Of a DNA stretch of 64,000 bases, positions 17,920 through 26,319 are shown piece after piece. The stretch is taken from NCBI RefSeq assembly GCF_003353055.1, contig NZ_QKWJ01000024.1, forward strand, positions 1-64,000, in the 5' to 3' direction. Positions within the stretch are counted from its first letter, which is position 1. Each line of letters starts with the position of its first letter. This DNA comes from Cupriavidus lacunae (lineage in GTDB: Bacteria > Pseudomonadota > Gammaproteobacteria > Burkholderiales > Burkholderiaceae). The translations under genes and the position numbers were made by a program. The notes beneath the pieces were generated by a model. That model ran no database searches and was not told where the DNA came from. It was given only the letters and a program-made list of their open reading frames with translations.

Positions 17920-18192
17920 TTACTTCGGCTCGGTCAGCGTGCCGCCTTCCTTCAGGCACACCGAGGCGGGCTTGACGACGACGCCCTTGCCCTTGCACTC
18001 GTTCAGGCCGGCGCAGTCATTGCTGGCAGTGGCGCACAGGCTGTTGCCCTTGCAGGCATTGACGCCGTAACAGCGGCCGGGCTCGTCGCCGCCGGCGGCT
18101 TGTGCCGGCACCGAGATCGAGGACAGGGAGGCCAGCGCAACAAAGGCGGCGGCAGTGGCAAAGCTGATGCGGGACTTCTTGGTCATGGTCAT
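17920..18192 (-). CDS. Bufferin-type copper-binding precursor peptide 1
   Basis: 90 residues with a signal peptide (SFATAAAFVALASLSSISVP, cleaved near AQA-AG) and a short mature part holding six cysteines in the CYGVNAC-x5-C-x5-C-x5-C pattern with CKGKG, characteristic of DUF2282/bufferin substrates of MNIO enzymes. It should be modified by BufB/BufC in the cytoplasm and exported to the periplasm, where it binds Cu. It is directly upstream of bufB. Whether it belongs to the BufA1 or BufA2 subfamily I cannot decide from reading alone. Confidence 0.9.
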   Translation of the reverse strand: MTMTKKSRISFATAAAFVALASLSSISVPAQAAGGDEPGRCYGVNACKGNSLCATASNDCAGLNECKGKGVVVKPASVCLKEGGTLTEPK

Positions 18193-18237
18193 GTTGAAAC
18201 TCCGGTTGGGTTGGGTTGGGGGAAACAGGTGCCGGCG

Positions 18238-19002
18238 CTACTGGACGTTGCGCGCGGCTTCTTCGATGACTTCCGCAACCTTCTCAGGCTGGGAGATCTG
18301 AACTGCGTGGCTGGCCTTGATCTCAGTCACGCGGGCGCCGGCGCGCTTGTACATCTGACGCTGCAGGTCGGGATTCAGGAGGCGGTCTTCGGTGGCGACG
18401 ATGCCGTAGCTCGGCTTGTCGTGCCATGCGGCGGTCCAGACGTTGCCGCGGAACAGCGCGTCGGGCACCAGTGCCTGCGAATTGGCCAGGAAGCCGGTGC
18501 GGTTCGGCGTCAGGTCGGCGGCATAGTCGGCGTTGAACCGGTCGGGATCGATATACAGGTGGCCATCCCGCGTCGACCGCACGCTGGCCGCGGCGGCTGG
18601 CGGCATGGAGGCGTTGAGCTGGTTCATGCCTTCGCCAACGTCGGGCTCCATGGCGGCGACGTAGACTAGTGCCTTCACCTTGGGCCGGGCGCCGGCTTCG
18701 GTGATGACCAGGCCGCCGTAGCCGTGGCCGACCAGCACGACCGGACCGTCCTGCACGGCGACGCGGTCGCGCACAACAGCAATGTCCTCACCCAGCGTGG
18801 TATGCGGCAATTGCACCACGCTGACCTTGTAGCCCTTGAGCTTCAGGCTGTCATGAACCACGCGCCAGCCTGAACCATCCACGAAGGCGTCGTGCACGAG
18901 GACGACGTGTTTGGCGCCCTGCGGCGCCGGCGGCGTAGCCGCCGGGGCGAGTGCAGGGGTGGCCAGTGCCACCGTGGTGGCAATCAACGGAATAAACCGC
19001 AT
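18238..19002 (-). CDS. Secreted alpha/beta hydrolase, esterase type
   Basis: 254 residues from the start at 19002, which has GGAG upstream and gives a signal peptide (MRFIPLIATTVALATPALAP). The core shows VVLVHDAFVDGSGW, where HG of the oxyanion loop reads HD, and the serine elbow VGHGYGG in which the nucleophile serine is replaced by glycine. The C-terminal KASHAVQISQP keeps the histidine. Loss of the serine makes ordinary esterase activity doubtful. A relative with the serine (RHSWAG) but a premature stop lies at 55966-56751. It sits inside the bufferin operon between DoxX and precursor 1. Confidence 0.82.
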   Translation of the reverse strand: MRFIPLIATTVALATPALAPAATPPAPQGAKHVVLVHDAFVDGSGWRVVHDSLKLKGYKVSVVQLPHTTLGEDIAVVRDRVAVQDGPVVLVGHGYGGLVITEAGARPKVKALVYVAAMEPDVGEGMNQLNASMPPAAAASVRSTRDGHLYIDPDRFNADYAADLTPNRTGFLANSQALVPDALFRGNVWTAAWHDKPSYGIVATEDRLLNPDLQRQMYKRAGARVTEIKASHAVQISQPEKVAEVIEEAARNVQ

Positions 19003-19078
19003 GCGAATCTCCGGTAGGCCCCAAGGGCGGGGCCAAAGTTGTTGTGGGAAAACAGATAAGGGTGGGGGCGGTGCCCGG

Positions 19079-19525
19079 CTAGACCTTGCGCACCCAGGTG
19101 CGCCACACCCCTTCGAGCGACCAGGCACCGCCGCCGTATGCCAGCAGCGGCAGCAGCAGGCCCGCCCAGGTGAGGTGCGTGGGCCAGGCAGCGGGATAGA
19201 CGAAGATCTCGATCACCGCCGTCATGCCAAGCAGCGCCGCCGCCGAGGACCGCGTGAACAGGCCAAGCACAAGCAGCACCGGGAACAGGTGTTCGGACCA
19301 GGTGGCGAGCTCGGCGGCCAGGTCTGGCGGAAGCAACGGCAAGGCGTACTCCGAGGCGAACAGCGCATAGGTGGACGCCTTGATCGCCAGCAGCCCTTCC
19401 ACCTTGGTCCGACCCGACAGGAAGAACACCGAGGCAATACCCAGGCGGGCCACCAGCAGCAGCGCGGCGTTCACCGCGGCCGGGACCCGTCCAGGGGCGC
19501 TTGCGTACGGGCTGGCGCGCGACAT
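19079..19525 (-). CDS. DoxX-family membrane protein of the bufferin operon
   Basis: 148 residues with four hydrophobic segments ([75 protein letters not shown]), the DoxX pattern with GRTKVEG after helix 1. DoxX-like proteins accompany many bufferin operons and are thought to act in redox or metal handling at the inner membrane. Its ATG overlaps the stop of the upstream precursor gene (TAATG), so the two are coupled. Confidence 0.88.
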   Translation of the reverse strand: MSRASPYASAPGRVPAAVNAALLLVARLGIASVFFLSGRTKVEGLLAIKASTYALFASEYALPLLPPDLAAELATWSEHLFPVLLVLGLFTRSSAAALLGMTAVIEIFVYPAAWPTHLTWAGLLLPLLAYGGGAWSLEGVWRTWVRKV

Positions 19526-19800
19526 TACAGGATCGGCTTCAGCGAGCCATAGCCCTTGGGCGTCTTGATGGTCGTGCAAGTGCCCTTCTCGACCATGGTC
19601 CAAGCATCGCCCTGGTAGTCAGTCTTGGAGGTGGCGGCACAGCTGGTGCCGGGACCCGCGGCACAGTCATTCTTGCCGGCGAGGGACACGCCGTAACACT
19701 TTTCCAGAGCCTTGGGGGGCTCGGCGGCGTGGGCGGCAAAGGCGAGGGCGTTGATCGACAGGGCGAGGGTGGCTGCAACGATAGCGTTCGAGCGCTTCAT
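19525..19800 (-). CDS. Bufferin-type precursor peptide 2 (DUF2282-like)
   Basis: 91 residues. Signal peptide to about AHAAEP, then a mature part with four cysteines in [23 protein letters not shown] and [16 protein letters not shown], a very typical bufferin sequence. The start at 19800 ([15 protein letters not shown]) is preferred over one 15 bases upstream. It differs clearly in cysteine number and spacing from precursor 1 of the same operon, so one MNIO enzyme may serve two substrates. It lies immediately before DoxX with overlapping stop and start. Confidence 0.9.
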   Translation of the reverse strand: MKRSNAIVAATLALSINALAFAAHAAEPPKALEKCYGVSLAGKNDCAAGPGTSCAATSKTDYQGDAWTMVEKGTCTTIKTPKGYGSLKPIL

Positions 19801-19867
19801 AGGAAAATCCTGCATTGAGAACTAAGAAGTAAAGCCAGCGAAAGGGGAATCGCGGCGATGCGCGGCA

Positions 19868-20179
19868 TCAGGCGTGGGCGCCGTCCTGGAAGGGATCGAA
19901 GCTGCGGGCCGGATCAGCCGAAGGGCCCGTGCGGTCCCAGCCGGCGAGGAAGCGCTCGCCCTTGTCGAACGGGTCGACATTGCGCGCGCCCTCGCTGTAG
20001 GGGTCGCGTGCGTCCCGCACGGCGCGGGCGCCGTCGACGAACGGGTTGCGTGCGTCCTGCACGGCGCGTGCGCCTTCGGTGAACGGGTCGCGCGCGCTGG
20101 AGGCGGCGGCCTGGGCGCCGGCCGCCGCGGCCAGCAGGGCGATGGCGAAGACAACGCGCTTGGTAAGATGGGTAGTCAT
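19868..20179 (-). CDS. Secreted protein with 14-residue DPF...GAR repeats, unknown function
   Basis: 103 residues. Signal peptide MTTHLTKRVVFAIALLAAAA with cleavage near AQA-AAS. The mature part has three tandem 14-residue units of the form ARDPFTEGARAVQD, ARNPFVDGARAVRD and ARDPYSEGARNV, then degenerate copies DPFDKGER and DPFQDGAHA. It contains no cysteine or histidine until the penultimate residue, so it is not a bufferin. First gene of the operon, about 67 bases before precursor 2. I do not recognise the family. Start at 20179 chosen because a signal peptide follows directly. Confidence 0.75.
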   Translation of the reverse strand: MTTHLTKRVVFAIALLAAAAGAQAAASSARDPFTEGARAVQDARNPFVDGARAVRDARDPYSEGARNVDPFDKGERFLAGWDRTGPSADPARSFDPFQDGAHA

Positions 20180-20281
20180 GGTCGGTTTCCTGGAGGTCTG
20201 CATTGGATGGCGCGGCCGGGGGATCGTCTTGTCGACGTACGCCGCCGGTCCACGAGATGCATTAAAGGAAACCGGTGTATC

Positions 20282-20302
20282 TGTCCTATAGTGTCAGGAC
20301 AC
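20282..20302. promoter_or_regulatory. Nested inverted repeats, probable operator/promoter of the bufferin operon
   Basis: TGTCCT (20282-20287) and AGGACA (20296-20301) form a 6-bp inverted repeat; GTGTC-AG-GACAC (20291-20302) forms another overlapping it. On the operon strand CTGACA (from TGTCAG, 20309-20314) lies 18 bases before TATAGG (complement of 20285-20290), a possible -35/-10 pair, about 105 bases from the first start codon. A repressor bound here would cover the -10. Confidence 0.45.
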
Positions 20303-20488
20303 CATTTCTGTCAGGGCACGTATCGTTCGCTGCGCCTGATACATAGTGGTACAAACGGGCGGCGCCTGGCGGGGGCCTTTGGGCCTGTGAGGCGGGATGC
20401 GGAAGAGAATCGCGCGGTATCCGGCACATTGCCGGATACCTGCGTTTCAGGCGGGGCGTGCCGGAATGGGCTCGCGTGGGCGAATCTG

Positions 20489-21292
20489 TCAGCGCGTGAT
20501 GCCGTAGCGCGCCGCAGGCTGGTCACGGGAAAGATTGGGGCCGAGCGCCGCACGGGCAGCCTCGAAAGCGTGCCAGTCGGCAACGTCGGGCAATGACGGC
20601 ACGGTAATCACCTCGCCCTGGTCCAGCCCTGCCAGGGCGGCGTCGACCAGGTCGTCGCCGCTCATGACCCAGGCCTGCGGCAGGTTCTCCACCGGTTGGC
20701 CGGCAATATCCCAGAACTCTGTACGGACCGCGCCCGGCAGCACGGCCTGGACCCGCACGCCCTTGCCGGCAAGCTCATGTTGCAGCGACTGGGTGAAGGC
20801 CAGCACAAACGCCTTCGAACCACCATAGACGCCATTCAGGATCTCGGGCGCCACCGCGACAATCGAGGCGATATTGATGATGGTGCCCTGACCGCGCGCG
20901 ACGAAGGCGGGGGCTGCGGCATAGGTCAGCCGCGTCAGCGCGGTGACATTGAGTTCGATCATTTCCTGCATCTTGTCGACATCCGACTGCAGCAGCTGCC
21001 CCGCGCCGCCGAAGCCGGCGTTGTTGACCAGCGTGGTGATGCTGGCGTCGGTGCGAAGCACCTCTTCGATGCGTCGTACATCCGCAGCCTGGCCAAGGTC
21101 TGCCGTCACGATCTCGACCGATCGGCCGGTCTCGTCGGTGATCCGGCGGGCCAGCGCTTCGAGCCGGCTGCGGTTGCGTGCCACCAGGATCAGGTCATGG
21201 CCACGGCGGGCCAGGCGGTCTGCGTAAATGGCGCCAATGCCGGAAGAGGCGCCGGTAATCAGGGCGGTGCCGGCGTACGAGTGCGTTGTCAT
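20489..21292 (-). CDS. SDR-family NAD(P)-dependent oxidoreductase
   Basis: Classical SDR of 267 residues with TGASSGIG near residue 13, LVNNAGFGG near 88, IINIAS near 138 and the active-site YGGSK near 155, so all catalytic residues are present. It begins 165 bases from the divergent GlxA-type regulator gene, which probably controls it. Substrate unknown; such proteins reduce carbonyls or oxidise alcohols. Confidence 0.92.
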   Translation of the reverse strand: MTTHSYAGTALITGASSGIGAIYADRLARRGHDLILVARNRSRLEALARRITDETGRSVEIVTADLGQAADVRRIEEVLRTDASITTLVNNAGFGGAGQLLQSDVDKMQEMIELNVTALTRLTYAAAPAFVARGQGTIINIASIVAVAPEILNGVYGGSKAFVLAFTQSLQHELAGKGVRVQAVLPGAVRTEFWDIAGQPVENLPQAWVMSGDDLVDAALAGLDQGEVITVPSLPDVADWHAFEAARAALGPNLSRDQPAARYGITR

Positions 21293-21457
21293 GTCAATGC
21301 TCCAGATTCAATGTGGATGGTTTCTGGCAGCCGGCGATCGATGCGGCGGCTGCGCGAAACGAAGATTAGGTGCACAATGGAGTGGCGCCAATGTCATAGA
21401 TACAACTTTTTCTGCCATCACCCGTGGGGTGCCCCTGACTGCAAACTGGAGATCGAT

Positions 21458-22408
21458 ATGCATCACGTAGCACTTGCCCTCTATCCCGGGTTCCAGGCAA
21501 TGAACCTTGCGGTTTCGACGGTGCTTGAGTTTGCCAACCGCTCGCTCGGGCAGCCGCTGTACCAGCTTCACCTGCTGTCCGAGCATGGCGGGCCGGTGCT
21601 GTCGTCTGGCGGCTTTGCTGTGAGCACGGAGCCGTTTGGCAGGCGCCGCTTTGATACGGTGCTGGTCGTGGGAGACAACGATGTGCTGCCTACGTCGCCC
21701 GCGCTGGTGGAGTTCCTGCAGCGGGCGGCAAGAACGTCGCGGCGGATTGGCGCGACCTGCACCGGTGCCTTCAACCTGGCCGAAGCGGGGCTGCTCGATG
21801 GCCGCCGGGCCACGACGCACTGGTACTACGCGGGGCTGCTGCGCCGGCGATTTCCGCATGTTCAGGTGGAGGAGGATCGGATCTTTATCATTGACGGCGA
21901 GGTATGGACCTCGGCGGGCATGTCAGCCTGCATCGACCTGGCGCTGGCGCTTGTGGAAAAGGATGCCGGTGGCGCCGTCGCGCGCGATGTCGCGAAGCAA
22001 CTGGTCGTGTATCACCGCCGGGCCGGCGGGCAATCGCAATTCTCGGCCCTGCTGGATCTCGAGCCCCGCTCCGACCGCATTCGTGCCGCGCTGGATTTCG
22101 CGCGGCAAAACCTGCAGCAGGAGCTTTCGGTGGACCAGCTCGCGGATGCGGCGCACCTGAGCCCGCGCCAGTTCGCCCGCGCATTCCGGGACGAGACGGG
22201 GCAGACGCCCGCCAAAGCCGTCGAGCACCTGCGCGTGGAGGCGGCCAGGCTGATGATGGAAAGCGGTCGCCACAGCATCGACGTGGTCGCGCGGGACACC
22301 GGTTTCGGCGATCGCGAGCGCATGCGCCGTGCCTTCCTGCGGGCCTTCGGCCAGCCGCCGCAGGCCATCCGGCGCATGGCGCGGGGCGCGGAACTGCAGG
22401 CCGCCTAG
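21458..22408 (+). CDS. GlxA-family transcriptional regulator (DJ-1-like domain plus AraC HTH)
   Basis: 316 residues from ATG 21458, preceded by GGAGATCGAT. Residues 1-185 form a DJ-1/PfpI-like domain with the elbow cysteine in GATCTGAFNLAEAG (about Cys101); residues 215-310 form an AraC double helix-turn-helix (LSVDQLADAAHLSPRQFARAF, then IDVVARDTGFGDRERMRRAF in short form). The open frame extends upstream through the opposite SDR gene, but that extension is a shadow. It is divergent from the SDR gene and likely regulates it. Confidence 0.92.
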   Translation: MHHVALALYPGFQAMNLAVSTVLEFANRSLGQPLYQLHLLSEHGGPVLSSGGFAVSTEPFGRRRFDTVLVVGDNDVLPTSPALVEFLQRAARTSRRIGATCTGAFNLAEAGLLDGRRATTHWYYAGLLRRRFPHVQVEEDRIFIIDGEVWTSAGMSACIDLALALVEKDAGGAVARDVAKQLVVYHRRAGGQSQFSALLDLEPRSDRIRAALDFARQNLQQELSVDQLADAAHLSPRQFARAFRDETGQTPAKAVEHLRVEAARLMMESGRHSIDVVARDTGFGDRERMRRAFLRAFGQPPQAIRRMARGAELQAA

Positions 22409-22636
22409 CTGCTGACGGAAGTCGACGGCAAGCGCCTGGTCGACTACTGAGGCGGCTCGGGTCGGGGCAGCGCGAATTACCCGCCGGGGGCCGGGAAGCC
22501 GCCACGCACTGTGAATGCGGCGGAACAAGTGAAATGCAGCGCGCCCCAATGATCTTGCGGCGGCGGTTGTCCAGAATTCAAGGCATCCCCGCGTGACAAC
22601 GCTCACGCGGTTCCTGAACCTTGCCAGGTCATTGCC
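22409..22636. other. Intergenic region after the GlxA-type gene
   Basis: I recognise no gene here. Directly after the regulator's TAG the same frame reads LLTEVDGKRLVDY and then stops, which looks like the last codons of some protein, possibly a remnant. Confidence 0.3.
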
Positions 22637-22816
22637 ATGAAGCCAGACACCCATCATCGTTTCGCGTCGCTGAGCTCCGGCGACAGCACGGACCACTGGG
22701 CGGACGAACTGCCCAGGGACCTCACGCTCGAAGCGGCCGAACTGATCGAGATTCCCTACACGTTCCTGAGGCACCGGGTCCTGGCTGTGCCGTCTCCGTG
22801 GGGGCCGTCATGCTGA
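22637..22816 (+). CDS. Possible 59-residue hypothetical protein overlapping the LLM gene
   Basis: ATG at 22637 opens a short frame (MKPDTHHRFASLSSG ...) that ends by overlapping the start of the LLM monooxygenase gene by 7 bases. The acidic LTLEAAELIEIPYTFL stretch would be a plausible helix. No strong ribosome binding site and no recognised family, so it may be a remnant or not a gene. Confidence 0.3.
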   Translation: MKPDTHHRFASLSSGDSTDHWADELPRDLTLEAAELIEIPYTFLRHRVLAVPSPWGPSC

Positions 22817-23838
22817 CGCCGTCCCCGTATGTGCCGCAGCGCAACCCGGGCTTCGCGCGCATGTTCGCACGGGGCCGGCTGACCCTGGGCGTGCTGTTCG
22901 CGATCGAGTCGTACCCTGGCGATGCCCCGACCATGCGCGACCAGATCAGCCTCGCGCGCGGCGCCGAACAGGCCGGCTTTGCCGCGCTCGGCGTGCGCGA
23001 CGTGCCGCTGCGCGATCCCGGCTTTGGCGACCTGGGGCAGATTTACGACCCCTGGACCTGGCTTGGGTACGTGGCCGGCCAGACCGACTCCATCGCGCTG
23101 TTCACCGCGGCCATCGTGCTGCCGCTGCGCCATCCCCTGCATACTGCCAAGGCGGCGGCCAGCATCGACCAGCTTACCGGGGGCCGCCTGGTGCTGGGCA
23201 TCGCATCCGGGGACCGCGCGATTGAGTTTCCTGCCTTTGGCATCGAACACGAGGCACGTGGGGCCATGTTCCGCGAGCAGGTGGAGTACCTGGACACCGT
23301 CTGGGGCCAGACCTACCCGCAGATCCGCAGCTCCTACGGCACGCTGCAGGCGGCGGACCCGGTGCCCAAGCCGGTGTCGAAGCGCGTCCCGCTGATTGTC
23401 ACCGGCAACAGCCAGCAATCGATCGACTGGATCGCGCGCGAGGCCGACGGGTGGATCACCTATGCGCGCGAGCTTGAGATCCAGGCCGGGCGGATCCGCC
23501 AGTGGCATGCCAGCGTCGAGGCCGCCGCGCCGGACGCCTTCAAGCCCTTTGCCCAGCCATATCACATCGACCTGGTGGCCGATCCCGATGCCGCACCCAC
23601 GCCGATCCACGGCGGCCACCGCCTTGGCCGCGGCTGGCTGATGCGCTATCTGGAGGGGCTCGAGCGTGCTGGCGCGAACCATGTGCTGTTCAACCTCAAG
23701 TACGGCAGCCGCCCGGCCGAGGCGGTACTGGACGAGCTTGCCACGCACGTGCTGCCGCGCTTCCCGGCGCTGGACGGCAGGACTACCGGCCATTCCCGCC
23801 GGGGTCGTGCCGCGCGAACATCGACATGTGTCGGGTGA
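22810..23838 (+). CDS. LLM-class flavin-dependent oxidoreductase
   Basis: Luciferase-like monooxygenase fold, 342 residues. Typical pieces are [20 protein letters not shown] near residue 22, [17 protein letters not shown] near 55, [20 protein letters not shown] near 97 and [15 protein letters not shown] near 125, where FMN and the TIM-barrel strands lie. The start at 22810 is chosen because homologous sequence begins there (a second copy at 35288 starts at the same point). Its last 56 bases overlap the end of the convergent LysR gene. Substrate unknown. Confidence 0.88.
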   Translation: MLTPSPYVPQRNPGFARMFARGRLTLGVLFAIESYPGDAPTMRDQISLARGAEQAGFAALGVRDVPLRDPGFGDLGQIYDPWTWLGYVAGQTDSIALFTAAIVLPLRHPLHTAKAAASIDQLTGGRLVLGIASGDRAIEFPAFGIEHEARGAMFREQVEYLDTVWGQTYPQIRSSYGTLQAADPVPKPVSKRVPLIVTGNSQQSIDWIAREADGWITYARELEIQAGRIRQWHASVEAAAPDAFKPFAQPYHIDLVADPDAAPTPIHGGHRLGRGWLMRYLEGLERAGANHVLFNLKYGSRPAEAVLDELATHVLPRFPALDGRTTGHSRRGRAARTSTCVG

Positions 23839-24718
23839 TGTGGTCCAGCAGTTCGAGTGCCGCCGCCGGCAACGGCCTGCCGGCCTTCACCAGCAGCCGG
23901 GCCTGGGTGCCCAGAAGCAGGGGGTGATCGATGGGCACGACGGCGAGGGTTCCGGCCGCGATCTCGCGGTAGGCAGCGAACTCACCGATCAGCGTCATGT
24001 AATCGCCGTAGGCGACGAACTGCTTGAGCGCCGTCAGCGAGTTGCTGACCAGCGTCGCGCGGATCGAGATGTTCTCGGCGAACTCGACCATGCTTAATGC
24101 ATGCCCGACGCCAAACGATGCCGGCATCATCGCAAGCGGATAGGCCTGCAGGTCCTGGACGCTGGCCGCGCCGCCGCGCAGGGCCAGCGGGTGGTCGGGG
24201 CGGAGCAGCAGCACCACCGGCTGCGGCGCGCTGGCGCGGTATTCGATGCGCGCATGCGGCGGCGGGTTGTAGGCCAGGCCGATATGCGCGCGGCTCTCCG
24301 CGACTTCCTCCAGTACGCCATCCACCGCCAGGATGTCCATGTGGATATCGAGCCTGGGGTAGCGCGCGCAGAACTGCGCCAGGACTTCGTTGACCAGAAG
24401 ATCCACATAGCCCTCGCTCAGCACCAGGCGGACCTCGCCTTGCTGCAGTCCCTTGAGCGAGTGCAACTGGTCCTCAAGCCTCTCCTGGTGCGAACGATAG
24501 CCCCGCCAGAACTCGAGCAGGTGCGTGGCCGCCGCGGTCGGCTTCAGCCCCCGCGGTTCGCGCTCGAACAGCGTCGCGTCAAGCTCTTCCTCGAGCAGAC
24601 GGATCTGCCGGGTGATCACCGATGGCGAGGTGTTGAGGCTGGCCGCGGCCCCGCGGATGGTCCCGTGTGCCAGCACTTCGCGGAAGTACCGCAGCCGCTG
24701 CTGATTGATCTCTCGCAT
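23783..24718 (-). CDS. LysR-family transcriptional regulator
   Basis: 311 residues from the ATG at 24718. The winged helix-turn-helix covers residues 1-65 ([20 protein letters not shown], then [17 protein letters not shown]) and the periplasmic-binding-like effector domain follows. It is transcribed away from the MFS-creatininase pair, 250 bases from the MFS start, so it most likely controls these two genes. Its 3' end overlaps the convergent LLM gene. Confidence 0.92.
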   Translation of the reverse strand: MREINQQRLRYFREVLAHGTIRGAAASLNTSPSVITRQIRLLEEELDATLFEREPRGLKPTAAATHLLEFWRGYRSHQERLEDQLHSLKGLQQGEVRLVLSEGYVDLLVNEVLAQFCARYPRLDIHMDILAVDGVLEEVAESRAHIGLAYNPPPHARIEYRASAPQPVVLLLRPDHPLALRGGAASVQDLQAYPLAMMPASFGVGHALSMVEFAENISIRATLVSNSLTALKQFVAYGDYMTLIGEFAAYREIAAGTLAVVPIDHPLLLGTQARLLVKAGRPLPAAALELLDHITRHMSMFARHDPGGNGR

Positions 24719-24968
24719 GTCGAACCGCCTGTTCAGGGCGTGGGTGGCCGGGCAATAACGATACCCGAACCTGGTTTCCCCTTGTCTGCCACGTGCGGTG
24801 CGGAGCACGACACGACTCCGGGAGGGGCGTTCGCGCCGCTCCCGGAGGGGGTGTTGCCCAAGAGGGAACGGAACGTGGACTTAGTTGCTCTTTGCCCGCA
24901 TCGCCGCCGCTGCCAATATCAATGCCATAAAAGAACCATCGACACGTAACCATACGGAGACAGGCAGC

Positions 24969-26255
24969 ATGCTGGCAATCCCCACCCCGAGCACCGTCGA
25001 CGACGCCTCAGCGCTCTACAGCAAGATCAACTGGCGCTTGCTGCCTTTCTTGCTGATCTGTTACCTGTTCGCCTACCTGGACCGCGTCAACATCGGCTTT
25101 GCCAAGCTGCAGATGCAAGGCGACCTGGGTTTCTCGGACGCGGCTTATGGCGTGGGAGCCGGCATCTTCTTCCTGGGTTATGTGCTGTTCGAACTGCCGA
25201 GCAACCTGCTGTTGCCGCGGGTCGGGGCACGCAAGACGTTCAGCCGCATCCTTGTGCTGTGGGGCATCACGTCCTCCTGCATGCTGTTCGTGAATAGTGT
25301 GCCGATGTTCTATGCCATGCGCTTCCTCCTCGGCATCTTCGAGGCCGGCTTTGCGCCGGGCATGATCTACTACCTGTCGTGCTGGTACGGGCCGCAGCGC
25401 ATGGCCCGCGCCATTGCCATTGTGTTCCTGGCGGGCCCGATCGGCGGCATTGTCGGTGGCCCGGCCTCGGCGTGGCTGATGACCGCGCTCTCCGGCCATG
25501 CCGGCCTGGCCGGCTGGCAGTGGATGTTCCTGATCGAGGGCCTTCCCTGTGTACTGCTGGGCATCCTCGCGCTCCGGCTGGTGCCGGACCGTCCCGCACA
25601 GGCGGCCTGGCTCAGCGAGCCGGAGCGGCGGCTGCTGGAAGCGGACGTCGGGCATGCGGCGGCGCACAAGCACTCGTTCAAGGCGGTCGCAAAGGACGTC
25701 AGGGTCTATGTGCTCGCACTGGCGTACTTCTGCATCATCGCGACCATCTACGCCATCAGCTTCTGGCTGCCGACCATCATCAAGGCGCAGGGCGTCGCGG
25801 ATACGGTGCAGCTGGGCTGGTATTCAGCCGTGCCTTACGTGGCGGCCGCATTCGGCATGTATTACATGGGCCGCAAGTCCGATCGCTCGGGAGAACGGCG
25901 CTATCACAGCGCGATCCCGGCGTTGGCTGCCGGCGCGCTGCTGGCCGCATCGATCCTGGCGGATGGCAACCTGACCGTGTCGCTGGTGCTGCTCACCCTC
26001 GCCACCATGGGGCTCTGGATGGCCTACACCGTGTTCTGGGCCATGCCTGCCGAATACATCAAGGGCCCCGCGGCGGCCGGCGGCATTGCGCTGATCAACA
26101 CCATCGGGCTGTCGGGCGGATTCTGGGGCCCCGCCATCATCGGCTGGGCCAAGACGGCAACCGGCAACCTCCATCTCGGCGTGCTGCTGATGGCCTGCCT
26201 GCCCTTGCTGGCAGCCATGATCATCCTCGCCAACAAGCTTCCCGCGAAACGGTGA
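24969..26255 (+). CDS. MFS transporter, anion:cation symporter (ACS) family
   Basis: 428 residues and twelve predicted membrane helices, with the ACS signature YLFAYLDRVNIGFAKLQM in helix 1 and FFLGYVLFELPSNLLLPRVG in helix 2. The family imports organic anions such as tartrate, phthalate, glucarate and 4-hydroxyphenylacetate. The start at 24969 follows GGAGACAGGCAGC. It is followed after 64 bases by a creatininase-type amidohydrolase, so the pair probably imports and opens a cyclic amide or lactone-like compound under control of the LysR at 23783-24718. Confidence 0.92.
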   Translation: MLAIPTPSTVDDASALYSKINWRLLPFLLICYLFAYLDRVNIGFAKLQMQGDLGFSDAAYGVGAGIFFLGYVLFELPSNLLLPRVGARKTFSRILVLWGITSSCMLFVNSVPMFYAMRFLLGIFEAGFAPGMIYYLSCWYGPQRMARAIAIVFLAGPIGGIVGGPASAWLMTALSGHAGLAGWQWMFLIEGLPCVLLGILALRLVPDRPAQAAWLSEPERRLLEADVGHAAAHKHSFKAVAKDVRVYVLALAYFCIIATIYAISFWLPTIIKAQGVADTVQLGWYSAVPYVAAAFGMYYMGRKSDRSGERRYHSAIPALAAGALLAASILADGNLTVSLVLLTLATMGLWMAYTVFWAMPAEYIKGPAAAGGIALINTIGLSGGFWGPAIIGWAKTATGNLHLGVLLMACLPLLAAMIILANKLPAKR

Positions 26256-26319
26256 TCCCGCGCCGCGGAACACAACGCCATCCATGACGTCCGGCGCACG
26301 GACCAAAACAGGAGTACTT

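Noticed and set aside
20696-21457. Upstream extension of the GlxA-type gene
   Set aside because: The frame is open but lies opposite the SDR gene; the protein family begins at 21458, where a ribosome binding site is present.
22637-22816. 59-residue ORF as a true partner of the LLM gene
   Set aside because: Listed only with low confidence; the second LLM copy at 35288 has no such ORF upstream, so coupling is not supported.
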